Positions 16,221-22,762 of a DNA stretch of 27,431 bases are shown piece by piece. The DNA is taken from NCBI GenBank assembly GCA_030151225.1, contig JASLEG010000032.1:1-27431 (forward strand), given 5' to 3'. The position numbers and the translations under genes are program-made. The notes below the pieces were generated by a model. That model did not search any database. It saw only the letters and a program-made list of their open reading frames with translations, and was not told the origin of the DNA. This DNA is from Burkholderia sp. (GTDB taxonomy: Bacteria; Pseudomonadota; Gammaproteobacteria; Burkholderiales; Burkholderiaceae). The number at the start of each line of letters is the position of its first letter. The stretch's first letter is position 1.

Positions 16221-16252
16221 AAAAAAGCGCGATCGAAATTCCTGAAGATCGC
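16221..16252 (-). promoter_or_regulatory. terminator-like hairpin in the flp1 leader
   Basis: On the minus strand GCGATC (16252-16247), a 12-base loop, GATCGC (16234-16229), then GC and six T (16226-16221). The stem is only 6 bp, but the T-tract is perfect. It lies about 86 bp before the flp1 start, so it could attenuate flp1 transcription or end a transcript coming from flp2. Confidence 0.4.
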
Positions 16253-16305
16253 CGGTGGAATCCCCAGAGTTCGCTCTTCCTGCCTGAGCCGACCTCGTGA
16301 AGCAG

Positions 16306-16311
16306 ATTATA
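16306..16311 (-). promoter_or_regulatory. possible -10 box for flp1 and the tad operon
   Basis: A perfect TATAAT on the minus strand (16311-16306) within TTTTATAATC, about 170 bp before the flp1 start. The bases 16-18 bp upstream (near TCGGTG) are a poor -35, so an activator or another sigma factor may be needed. A perfect TTGACA exists at 16359-16354, but the 42-bp gap is too long for it to pair with this box. Confidence 0.4.
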
Positions 16312-16638
16312 AAATCAGCTTCGCATTCCACCGATAAGGCCTTCGTGAAACACTGTCAAATCTTCACACGGAACCGTGACATTCTCGATAAAACGGCCGC
16401 CGCGCAAGATTACCTACCCTTACCTCGTCGTATGCGTGGCGCGCGACCAACACTTCCGACACGCCGCCCGCCCCGTCCACACGACGTCCGGGCGTTTCGA
16501 ACGTGGCGCCGGCCCCGAGCCACGGGCCAACACCACACGAGAGACGACGGCTCACCCACCTTGACGGCCGGACTCTGGATTTCTTTAGGGATTTTTCCAA
16601 TCTTTTTTGCAACGCCGTGGTGTTCGTCCGAGGAAAAC

Positions 16639-16660
16639 GTTTGCCATGACCATGGCAAAC
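16639..16660. promoter_or_regulatory. perfect 22-bp palindromic operator candidate
   Basis: GTTTGCCATG at 16639-16648 and CATGGCAAAC at 16651-16660 are perfect inverted repeats separated by AC. With only two bases between the arms, it suits a dimeric DNA-binding protein better than an RNA hairpin. It lies in the middle of the gap between the two pilin genes. The cognate regulator is unknown and is not obviously encoded in the window. Confidence 0.6.
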
Positions 16661-16671
16661 CGTGTCGTCGC

Positions 16672-16686
16672 GCGATGCGCGTGCCA
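16672..16686 (-). promoter_or_regulatory. sigma-54-like -24/-12 motif
   Basis: The minus strand reads TGGCACGCGCATCGC. The invariant GG and GC are exactly 12 bp apart and the -24 half is perfect; the -12 half reads TCGC instead of TTGC. The predicted start of transcription would fall at about 16660, at the edge of the 22-bp palindrome. In such GC-rich DNA a chance match is possible. Confidence 0.25.
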
Positions 16687-16896
16687 ATACCCGCTGCCCA
16701 CACGTCGCGAGGACGATGCGGGAAGTGCCGCTGGACGGGGAAACCACGGATCGGGCAAGACGGGTTGCGTGCGCAATCAGGCGGGGATGCGGGGCAAGGA
16801 CACGTGTAACACGGCGTCATGTCGAGGCCGACGGCCAACGGAGCGCCAGCGGCACGAGCGCCTGCACCGCGTGACCCGAGCCCGGCCCGGCCGACT

Positions 16897-17079
16897 TCAG
16901 TTGCCGGTCTGCGCGTGCGAGGCCTGGGTGGTCAGCGTCGTGAACATGGTCGCGATCTGCGCCTGATAGCCGACGCCGATGGCGCCCACGGCCACCACCG
17001 CGGCCGTGGCGATCACGGCGTATTCCATCGCGCTGACGCCGCGCTCGTCGCGCGCGAATGCCTTCAGCAGTGTTTTCAT
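16897..17079 (-). CDS. flp2: Flp-type pilin 2
   Basis: A 60-residue second Flp prepilin. The leader MKTLLKAFARDERG, the cleavage site and VSAMEY (Glu +5, Tyr +6) match flp1. The helix differs (AVIATAAVVAVGAIGVGY versus the Ile/Leu-rich helix of flp1), and the tail ends ASHAQTGN. The ATG at 17079 is chosen because a longer open frame adds 50 unrelated residues before the pilin leader. It is a paralogue of flp1, lying upstream in the same orientation but separated by 761 bp. It may be a minor or condition-specific pilin or an older copy. It could be transcribed alone. Confidence 0.93.
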   Translation of the reverse strand: MKTLLKAFARDERGVSAMEYAVIATAAVVAVGAIGVGYQAQIATMFTTLTTQASHAQTGN

Positions 17080-17253
17080 GACCCGTTCCCCGAAAGATGC
17101 GTGCGTTGCGCAGGATTCGGCTGGCATGTCACCAGCCGCATGTCGTGCATTCTTCAGCAAAATCGCAAGGATGAACAGAGCATCGCGGCGCGCAACGATG
17201 CGCGCGACTGGAGCGCTCGAATCGCTCACCGCGCTCGCCGGGCTCGACCCGAG

Positions 17254-18366
17254 TCAGCCCGCTGCCGGCGAGGCATCCGGCGCCGCGGCCGGCGCGCCCG
17301 CCACGCCCGGCGCCCCCGCATCCTGCTGCACCGGCGTGCCGCAACCGCTGCAGAACGGGAAGAACGCGAAATTGCGCGTGCCGCAGCCGCACGACTGAAA
17401 CAGCCGCAGCCCGCAGTGGATGCAGAAGGTGGACTGCTCGCCGCCGAGGCTCCACGGCTTGTCGCAGGACGGACAGGTCTTTTTCTGGAACGAGGCGATC
17501 GCCTTCTCGTAGCCGATCGACTGCGCGCGCTCGTCCTGGCTGCGCTGCATTTCCTCGCGCTTGCGCTCCACGTAGCGCTGGAACACGCGCAGCATGTAGA
17601 CGCCCGCGAACACCGTCAGCGCGATGCCCACCACCACCCGCACGTAGCCGCCGAAGTCGGGCAGATACGGCACCAGCTCGACGAAGAACGCCGACAGCGC
17701 GAACAGCCCGTAGCCATACACGAACGGCCAGTAGCGCGCGCGCCGGTAACGCACGAACAGCCACACCGCCACCAGCAGCACCGGCAGCGTGAGCGCGAGA
17801 CGCCAGCCGAACACCTGCAGCGTGTAGCGGCGCAGCGCGGCCTCGTAGCGCGTGTCGTCCGCCGCGCGCGCATCGGCGGCGCGCGCATCGAGTGCCTGCG
17901 CGCGCTGATCGAGCACGCGCGACTGATCGTCGAGCGCATCCTGCTGCTTCTGCAGTTGCGCGATCGTGGCCTGCAGCTTGTCGAGCGCCTGGGTGCGCGC
18001 GAGCACCTCGGGGTTGCGGCTCGCGTCGCCGGTCGCGCTGCGCGTGGCGATCCAGTTGCGGAAGCCCTCCTTGGCGCCGTCGTAATCGCGGCGCGCGCGC
18101 GTGGTGGCCGCCGCGGCGGCCTCCTGGCGCGTGGACAGGCCTTCGCGTTCGGTCGCGAGCGCCTGGCGCGCATCGCGCAGCGTCGCGTCGCGCTTCGCAT
18201 CGGCGAACTGCTCGACGCTCGGCGGGCCGCCCGACGGCGCGAACATCATGTCGCGGATCACGAGGCTGCCCAGCATGTTCAGGAACAGCGCGAACACGAT
18301 GGCGACCACCCAGGAGGCGAGCCGCAGCCAGCGCTCGGGACGGGAAAATGCCTGACTCGTTTTCAT
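17254..18366 (-). CDS. membrane coiled-coil protein with C-terminal double zinc ribbon
   Basis: A 370-residue protein of unknown function. It has an N-terminal membrane helix (about 14-37), then a long Ala/Arg/Gln/Asp-rich region predicted to be coiled coil (about 55-180, including QATIAQLQKQQDALDDQSRV). Three more membrane helices follow (about 185-205, 212-234 and 241-260), then a charged linker. The C-terminal double zinc ribbon has four Cys pairs: C298/C301, C315/C318, C326/C328 and C339/C342. The last 25 residues are Ala/Pro/Gly rich. Topology suggests the coiled coil is periplasmic and the zinc ribbon cytoplasmic, coupling envelope state to a cytoplasmic partner; this is inference. GAGAG precedes the ATG at 18366. 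It is read in the same direction as the tad genes, 174 bp before flp2, but a functional tie is unproven. Confidence 0.8.
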   Translation of the reverse strand: MKTSQAFSRPERWLRLASWVVAIVFALFLNMLGSLVIRDMMFAPSGGPPSVEQFADAKRDATLRDARQALATEREGLSTRQEAAAAATTRARRDYDGAKEGFRNWIATRSATGDASRNPEVLARTQALDKLQATIAQLQKQQDALDDQSRVLDQRAQALDARAADARAADDTRYEAALRRYTLQVFGWRLALTLPVLLVAVWLFVRYRRARYWPFVYGYGLFALSAFFVELVPYLPDFGGYVRVVVGIALTVFAGVYMLRVFQRYVERKREEMQRSQDERAQSIGYEKAIASFQKKTCPSCDKPWSLGGEQSTFCIHCGLRLFQSCGCGTRNFAFFPFCSGCGTPVQQDAGAPGVAGAPAAAPDASPAAG

Positions 18367-18399
18367 GGTCTCTCTACCCTCTGTTGTTGGAATGCGTGG

Positions 18400-18446
18400 C
18401 GCCGAGCAGGACGCGGCATGCGCTGCCGCGAGGGGAACGCTCGGCG
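18400..18446 (-). terminator. two-tier hairpin after the Lrp-family gene
   Basis: Outer arms CGCCGAGC (18400-18407) and GCTCGGCG (18439-18446) enclose a second hairpin, CGCGGCA (18412-18418) with TGCCGCG (18424-18430). It starts 13 bases past the stop of the Lrp-type gene and ends 33 bases before the start of the zinc-ribbon gene. There is no T-tract. It could weaken read-through between the two genes or act in the leader of the latter. Confidence 0.4.
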
Positions 18447-18459
18447 AACGCGAGCTGAA

Positions 18460-18924
18460 CTACCCGCCGATCGAGCCGCGATCGATCTTGCGCGCGAGGA
18501 TGATCGAGGTGGTGGTGCGCTCCACGCCCTCGAGCGCGCCGATCTCGTCGAGCAGCTCGTTGAGCCGCCCCGGCGAGCCGGCCCGCAGCCAGGCCACGTA
18601 GTCGAATTCGCCGCTGACCGCGCACAGCAGCTGCACCTCGGGCATGCGGTCGAGCCGCGCCAGCACGCCCTGCCCGAACTTCGGCGCGAGGATGATGCCG
18701 ACGTAGGCCACCAGGCTCGCATCGAGCACGTCCTGGCCGAGCCGCACGCCGTAGCCCGCGATCACCTGGGTGCGCTCGAGCCGCTCGATGCGCGCCACCA
18801 CCGTGGTACGCGCCACGTCGAGCTGTCGCGCCAGCTCGGCCACGCTCGCGCGCGCGTTCGCCTGCAGCAGGGCCACGAGCTGGCGGTCGAGTGCGTCGAG
18901 CTGATCGAGTCGGGGTGGGCGCAT
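18460..18924 (-). CDS. Lrp/AsnC family transcriptional regulator
   Basis: A 154-residue Lrp/AsnC regulator. The N-terminal winged helix-turn-helix (about 8-60) contains LDALDRQLVALLQANARASV and LARQLDVARTTVVARIERLE, followed by VIAGYGVRL. The C-terminal RAM/ligand-binding domain (about 70-145) contains VQLLCAVSGEFDYVAWLRAG, the typical effector pocket region. Proteins of this family form octamers that bind DNA and respond to amino acids. The ATG at 18924 has GGAA upstream. It is divergent from the Spy-like gene with 288 bp between, so it may control that gene or itself. The target and ligand cannot be read from the sequence. Confidence 0.92.
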   Translation of the reverse strand: MRPPRLDQLDALDRQLVALLQANARASVAELARQLDVARTTVVARIERLERTQVIAGYGVRLGQDVLDASLVAYVGIILAPKFGQGVLARLDRMPEVQLLCAVSGEFDYVAWLRAGSPGRLNELLDEIGALEGVERTTTSIILARKIDRGSIGG

Positions 18925-19212
18925 GGGGAATTCCGTGACAAGGTGACGCGATGATAGCGCCGAAGCCGCGCGCCCCCAAGCCGATGCCCGCTGCCGAAGC
19001 CTCGTGCGGCAAGCCTCGACGCGCGATCGCAGGCCTCCGATTCCGGCCACGCCCGAGGCTGTGCAATTTCGTATCGGTTGTAAGCAGATGTCGCTTCGCT
19101 GCACATTTTGCCGATCGCATGCTACTAATAGCGGCGACTCCGGATCGCGACTTGCTACTTTCGACGGCAGGCGCTTCCGGAACTCGAACGAACGACCACA
19201 CAGGAGTTCCCA

Positions 19213-19758
19213 ATGAAAAAGATCTCGCTGACTCTCGCCGCGCTGTTCGCCCTCTCCGGTTCGATCGCTGCTCACGCGCAGACGCCCGCCTCGGCGCCGG
19301 CTGCCGCAGCCTCGTCCGCGGCGGCCACGCACGCGGCGCGTCACGAAGCCCGCGTCGAGGAACGCATCGCGTACCTGCACAAGCAACTGAAGATCACGTC
19401 GGAACAGGAAGCGCAGTGGAAGCCGTTCGCCGACACGATGCGCGACAACGGCGAAACCATGGCGCAGCTGTACGACCAGCGCATGGAAGAAAAGTCGACG
19501 GCCACCGCGCTCGACGACGTCAAGCAATACGCCGAGATCGCCCAGGCCAACGCCGACGGCGCGAAGAAGCTGGTCGACTCGTTCGGCCCGCTGTACGACG
19601 CGCTGTCGCCGGCCCAGAAGGCGATTGCCGACAAGACCTTCGCGCAGCGCTGGAACCACCACGGCCCGCACGAAGCGAAGCGCGCGCCGCACAAGGCCAC
19701 GAAGAAGTCGGCCGCGCCGGCCGCCGACGCGGCGAGCGCACCGGCCGCCTCGCAGTAA
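19213..19758 (+). CDS. Spy/CpxP-like periplasmic protein with LTXXQ-type motifs
   Basis: A 181-residue secreted protein. The signal peptide (1-22, MKKISLTLAALFALSGSIAAHA) ends at AHA/Q. A helical core (about 43-150) holds two LTXXQ-like motifs, ITSEQ (61-65) and LSPAQ (131-135), as in Spy and CpxP, which act as periplasmic chaperones or stress-sensor inhibitors. The His/Lys/Ala-rich tail (HHGPHEAKRAPHKATKK) is low complexity. AGGAG precedes the ATG at 19213. It is monocistronic, followed by two strong hairpins. Induction by envelope stress is plausible from the family only. The link to an adjacent Lrp-type gene is just positional. Confidence 0.82.
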   Translation: MKKISLTLAALFALSGSIAAHAQTPASAPAAAASSAAATHAARHEARVEERIAYLHKQLKITSEQEAQWKPFADTMRDNGETMAQLYDQRMEEKSTATALDDVKQYAEIAQANADGAKKLVDSFGPLYDALSPAQKAIADKTFAQRWNHHGPHEAKRAPHKATKKSAAPAADAASAPAASQ

Positions 19759-19774
19759 GGCAGCCACCGGCAGG

Positions 19775-19811
19775 GTTCGGCACAGGTGCGACGCTCGCGC
19801 CTGTGCCGAAC
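19775..19811 (+). terminator. long hairpin after the Spy-like gene
   Basis: GTTCGGCACAGG (19775-19786) and CCTGTGCCGAAC (19800-19811) pair perfectly and the stem continues inward to about 17 bp around a CGC loop. It starts 16 bp after the stop. There is no T-tract, so it may protect the mRNA 3' end or act with the next hairpin. Confidence 0.6.
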
Positions 19812-19817
19812 GACAAG

Positions 19818-19860
19818 GAACCCGGCCCGTCGCGCAAGCGGCGGGCCGGGTTCGTGTTTA
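19818..19860 (+). terminator. intrinsic terminator with GCAA tetraloop
   Basis: A 16-bp stem (19818-19833 with 19838-19853, one T-G wobble) closes on the GNRA tetraloop GCAA and is followed by GTGTTTA. Together with the preceding hairpin it should fully insulate the Spy-like gene from the gene at 19908. Confidence 0.75.
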
Positions 19861-19907
19861 CGGGATGTTACAGTGCGTGCTTTTCACGCCCCGGCAACAC
19901 GCGAACC

Positions 19908-20342
19908 ATGATCGAACTGAAACACATCGACCTGCGCACCGACCCGCTCGCGCAACGCGTCGTCAAGGACGAAACCGTGCAGGTGGCCTTCGCGGCCGCA
20001 GACGGCGAACTGATGAGCCTCGAGGGGCCGAACCGCCATGCGGCCGGCGACGCGATCGTGACGGGCTCCACCGGCGACCGCTGGGTGGTGTCGCGCGCGC
20101 GCTTCGATCCGAAGTACCTGCCGGCCGCGGACGGCCTCGCCCACGGCGAGGCGGGCCCGTACCGCAACCGCCCGGCCGTGGTGCTGGCGCGCCGCATGGA
20201 CCAGCCGTTCACGATCGCACGCTCGGAAAACGGCGACGTGCTGCGCGGCGTGGCCGGCGACTGGGTCATGCAGTACGCGCCCGGCGATTACGGCGTGGTG
20301 CAGGCGCAGCGCTTCGCGCAGGTGTATCGCGTCACGGAATAA
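19908..20342 (+). CDS. conserved protein of unknown function with PGDYG motif
   Basis: A 144-residue soluble protein I do not assign to a named family. Its C-terminal half contains LARRMDQPFTIARSENGDVLRG followed by AGDWVMQYAPGDYGVVQAQRFAQVYR. The pattern of a GDW strand then PGDYG, and a FAQVY ending, recurs in small bacterial and phage proteins. No signal peptide or membrane segment is present. The ATG at 19908 starts the conserved MIELKHIDLRTDP sequence. No clear Shine-Dalgarno is visible, and only 47 bp separate it from the preceding terminator, so its promoter would have to lie within or next to the hairpin region. It is convergent with the gene at 20367. Confidence 0.75.
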   Translation: MIELKHIDLRTDPLAQRVVKDETVQVAFAAADGELMSLEGPNRHAAGDAIVTGSTGDRWVVSRARFDPKYLPAADGLAHGEAGPYRNRPAVVLARRMDQPFTIARSENGDVLRGVAGDWVMQYAPGDYGVVQAQRFAQVYRVTE

Positions 20343-20366
20343 GGCCCGCAGACGCGCACCGCCCCT

Positions 20367-20729
20367 TCAGGCGAATGCCTCGCCGAGCGCCACCGTGGTG
20401 TCGCGCTCGATCGCCTGGCCCTCGGCGTGGCGCTCCTCGAGCGAGCCGAGAAAGGCCTCCACGTAGGCGCGCAGCACGGCATGGCTGCGCGCGCGCTGCA
20501 TCGGCCGCATCGCCAGATAGCGCGCGAACGCGGCCCGCTCGATCCGCACGTCCAGCGTCATGCGTTTCGGGGCCGCGCCGAAGCGCATGCCGAGCCACTG
20601 CACGTGCAGGAAGCGCCCCGCCTCGTCGCTGCGTTCGGCGAAGCTCGTCTGCTCCGGAAACAGATCGCAGATCACGTGGGCGAGCGCGTCGAATTCGGCG
20701 CTGGCGCAATCGTAGTGGTAGTCGTCCAT
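20367..20729 (-). CDS. small hypothetical protein, possibly DUF3022-like
   Basis: A 120-residue cytoplasmic protein without signal or membrane segments. It begins MDDYHYDCASAEFDALAHVI and has a mixed alpha/beta pattern with a Glu/Arg-rich C-terminal helix. By size and flavour it may belong to a Burkholderia-restricted uncharacterised family (DUF3022), but I cannot confirm that from sequence alone. An ideal AGGAGG, 7 bases before the ATG at 20729, argues that it is a real, well-translated gene. It lies 31 bp downstream of the membrane-protein gene at 20761 and probably shares its transcript. Confidence 0.7.
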   Translation of the reverse strand: MDDYHYDCASAEFDALAHVICDLFPEQTSFAERSDEAGRFLHVQWLGMRFGAAPKRMTLDVRIERAAFARYLAMRPMQRARSHAVLRAYVEAFLGSLEERHAEGQAIERDTTVALGEAFA

Positions 20730-20760
20730 CGCCGACCTCCTTCTGAAGTTCGGGCCGGGT

Positions 20761-21546
20761 TCAGGCAGCGCGCCGGGCCGGCCGGCACCAGCGCGCGAGT
20801 GCGGCGACCAGCGCCGTGGTCATCAGGCCGTACAGCGACACCATCGTCGAGACGGAAATCGCGCCACCGTTGAAAGCCATCAGCGGCAGGTCGTAGAGCG
20901 GATGCAGCACGATCGCGAGCGGCAGGATCCAGACCTTGCGTGCCCGCACGCCGCGCCACACGATCACCGACATCGCCAGCTGGAACGCGAAGGCCGCCAC
21001 GCATTCGAGCACGCGCACCGCCACCGTGGGCGCCGACATCGTCACCAGCATCATCTGGATGCGCAGCGCGAGATCGGGCGGCATGGTGGACAGCTCGGCA
21101 TTGAGCTGCCCGCGCTGCGCGAGCCACACCAGCCACACCCACTGCCCCAGCACGATCACGCCGACGAACCACGCCTGCGCGCCGCCGAAGCCCACGCCGT
21201 AGCCGAGCCCGCGCGCGTCGCCCGTCGATTCGCCGTAGCGGCGCTCCACGAAGCGCAGGCCCAGATAGCGGCCGGCTTCCTCGAACACGGCCGGCACGAT
21301 CACGCTGAATGCGAGATAGGCCACCGGCGTGAGCGCCGCGGCGAGCGACGGCATGCCGAGCACCAGCGCGAAGAAGCCGCGCTCGAGCAGCGTGGCGAAC
21401 AGCATGAAGGCGGCGATGCCGACGATCGCGTCGCGGCGGTCCACCTTCATGCGCGGCCGCAGCCGCACGAACACGATGATCGGCAGCAGCGCGACGAGCA
21501 GCGTGCCGATGATCAGCGCCACCAGCGTGGCGGGAGCTACAGTCAT
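20761..21546 (-). CDS. YhfC-like polytopic membrane protein (putative intramembrane protease)
   Basis: A 261-residue inner-membrane protein with about seven helices. It resembles the YhfC / CPBP-type intramembrane metalloprotease group. The EExxR motif is present (E89-E90-A-G-R93 in VFEEAGRYLGL), and a late His motif LHPLYDL carries H215. The middle motif that in relatives reads roughly GxGHGGxE is here GVGFGGAQAW (117-126), so a predicted metal-binding His and an acidic residue are absent. It may therefore be inactive or use other residues. The ATG at 21546 lacks a strong ribosome site. The small gene at 20367 follows in the same direction. No substrate is suggested by context. Confidence 0.7.
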   Translation of the reverse strand: MTVAPATLVALIIGTLLVALLPIIVFVRLRPRMKVDRRDAIVGIAAFMLFATLLERGFFALVLGMPSLAAALTPVAYLAFSVIVPAVFEEAGRYLGLRFVERRYGESTGDARGLGYGVGFGGAQAWFVGVIVLGQWVWLVWLAQRGQLNAELSTMPPDLALRIQMMLVTMSAPTVAVRVLECVAAFAFQLAMSVIVWRGVRARKVWILPLAIVLHPLYDLPLMAFNGGAISVSTMVSLYGLMTTALVAALARWCRPARRAA

Positions 21547-21630
21547 GACGATCCTTGATTGGCGGCCCGCGAACGACGATCCCGGGCCGGGGTCGGGCGC
21601 ACCTCGACGGTGCGCGACCCCGCATGATAC

Positions 21631-22677
21631 TCAGCTTGCGGTCGACGTGCGCACCCGCAGTTCGCCGGGCAGCAGCGCCTCGCGCGCGGCGTCGGTGGCG
21701 CCGTCGATGCGGTCGTGCACGAATTCCACGGCGCGATAGCCGATCGCGTAGGTCGGCTGGCGGATCGCGCTGATGCCGAGCAGCTCGGCCCATTCGGGGT
21801 CGTCGATCGACAGCAGCGCGGTGCGGGCCTGCCAGCCGGTGCCGTGGCGCGCGTGGAGGTACCGCGCCAGCGCGAGCGCGACCGGCGCGTTGGCGGCAAA
21901 CAGCGCCAGACGCCGGCCGGCGGCCGCGGCCGCGTCGATGCGCGCGTCGAGCGCCGCGAATGCGGCCTGCAGCGCGGCCGCGTCGCCGAGATCGACCACC
22001 AGCGCCGGCGCCGCCTCGCGTCCAGCCTCGGCCAGCCCCTCGCGGAACGCGGCCTCGCGCTGGCGGCGCGAGCTGACCTGCGCGAACGGCTGCACCACGA
22101 ACACCACCTCGTCGAAACCGCCGGCATGCAGGTGCGCGAGCCCGGCGCGCACGGCCGCGGCGTTGTCGAGGCCCACCAGGTCGGCATCGAAGCCGCTCAC
22201 GTGCCGGTCCACCAGCACGGTGGGAATGCCGGCGCCGCGCAGCGGCAGCAGCGCATCCTCGCGCGCGCCGAGCGCGTTCACGATCATGCCCTCGACGCGG
22301 TAGGTGGTCAGCAGTTGCAGGTAGCGCCGCTCCATGTCGGCCTCGTTGGCGGCGTGGCAGATCAGCGGCATGTAGCCGAGCGCGTGGCACGCGGCCTCCA
22401 CGCCCTGCAGCACCTCGACGGTATAGGGATTGGTCAGGTCGGCCGCGAGCAGCCCGAGCAGGCGGTTGCGGCCGCGCTTCAGGCCGCGCGCCATCTGGTT
22501 CGGGCGGTAGTCGAGCCGCTGGATCGCGGCCTCGATGCGCGTGCGCAGGTCGGCCGACAGCACCGCCGTCTCGCCGTTCAGATAGCGCGACACGCTGGTC
22601 TTGCCGGTGCCGGCCTCGCGCGCGACGTCGCTGATGGTGGCCGGCCGCGCGGCGGCCCCGGAGCGCGGTGTGCTCAT
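21631..22677 (-). CDS. ptxS: LacI-family repressor, PtxS type, of 2-ketogluconate use
   Basis: A 348-residue LacI/GalR regulator. The helix-turn-helix is at about 14-35 (ATISDVAREAGTGKTSVSRYLNGE), with the hinge region YRPNQMARGLKRGRNRLLGLL, and a periplasmic-binding-protein-like effector domain from about residue 72 on (DLTNPYTVEVLQGVEAACHALGY). The hinge and NPYTVEVL segment fit PtxS of Pseudomonas, whose ligand is 2-ketogluconate. The assignment rests mainly on its place just downstream of the kgu genes and on a PtxS-like operator at 27060. It has 198 bp of its own upstream DNA with a palindrome, so it is probably autoregulated. The start codon ATG at 22677 has no visible Shine-Dalgarno. 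Confidence 0.82.
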   Translation of the reverse strand: MSTPRSGAAARPATISDVAREAGTGKTSVSRYLNGETAVLSADLRTRIEAAIQRLDYRPNQMARGLKRGRNRLLGLLAADLTNPYTVEVLQGVEAACHALGYMPLICHAANEADMERRYLQLLTTYRVEGMIVNALGAREDALLPLRGAGIPTVLVDRHVSGFDADLVGLDNAAAVRAGLAHLHAGGFDEVVFVVQPFAQVSSRRQREAAFREGLAEAGREAAPALVVDLGDAAALQAAFAALDARIDAAAAAGRRLALFAANAPVALALARYLHARHGTGWQARTALLSIDDPEWAELLGISAIRQPTYAIGYRAVEFVHDRIDGATDAAREALLPGELRVRTSTAS

Positions 22678-22712
22678 CGCGCGCGCGGCCGCCGCGGGGG
22701 ACGGCGACCGGA

Positions 22713-22730
22713 TTGAAATACGCAGTTCAA
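22713..22730. promoter_or_regulatory. LacI-type operator candidate upstream of ptxS
   Basis: TTGAAATACGCAGTTCAA is an imperfect 18-bp palindrome (14 of 18 positions symmetric) with the central CpG usual for LacI operators. It lies 36 bp before the ptxS start, a suitable place for autorepression. It differs from the perfect site at 27060, so it may be a weaker site. Confidence 0.45.
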
Positions 22731-22762
22731 CGCAACGTTTCTCCTGGAAGCGGCGCGCAGGC

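Larger units (their letters stand above)
16136..16896. other. long non-coding gap between the two flp genes
   Basis: This 761-bp stretch separates flp2 from flp1. I recognise no protein in it: several open frames exist on both strands but none resembles a known family, and they are rich in Arg, Pro, Cys and Trp as expected from noise. The part next to flp1 (about 16140-16330) is clearly richer in A and T than the surrounding genes, as is 16575-16612 with several A/T runs. It holds the -10-like box, the leader hairpin, a 22-bp palindrome and a sigma-54-like motif, all listed separately. It is best seen as the control region of the tad operon, possibly with a small RNA. Confidence 0.6.

Noticed and set aside
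16354..16359. TTGACA on the minus strand as a -35 box for flp1
   Set aside because: It lies 42 bp from the TATAAT, much too far for a sigma-70 promoter.
16297..16838. Open frames on both strands between flp1 and flp2
   Set aside because: None resembles a known family, ribosome sites are poor and composition is that of noise. I treat the stretch as non-coding, though a short peptide cannot be excluded.
17118..17138. CGGCTGG/CCAGCCG hairpin upstream of flp2
   Set aside because: Only 7 bp with a 7-base loop in GC-rich DNA and no T-tract; it is not distinguishable from chance.
18374..19767. Longer upstream extensions of the Lrp-type gene, up to 19767
   Set aside because: They run antisense through the Spy-like gene and its promoter. 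The family's N-terminus fits the ATG at 18924.
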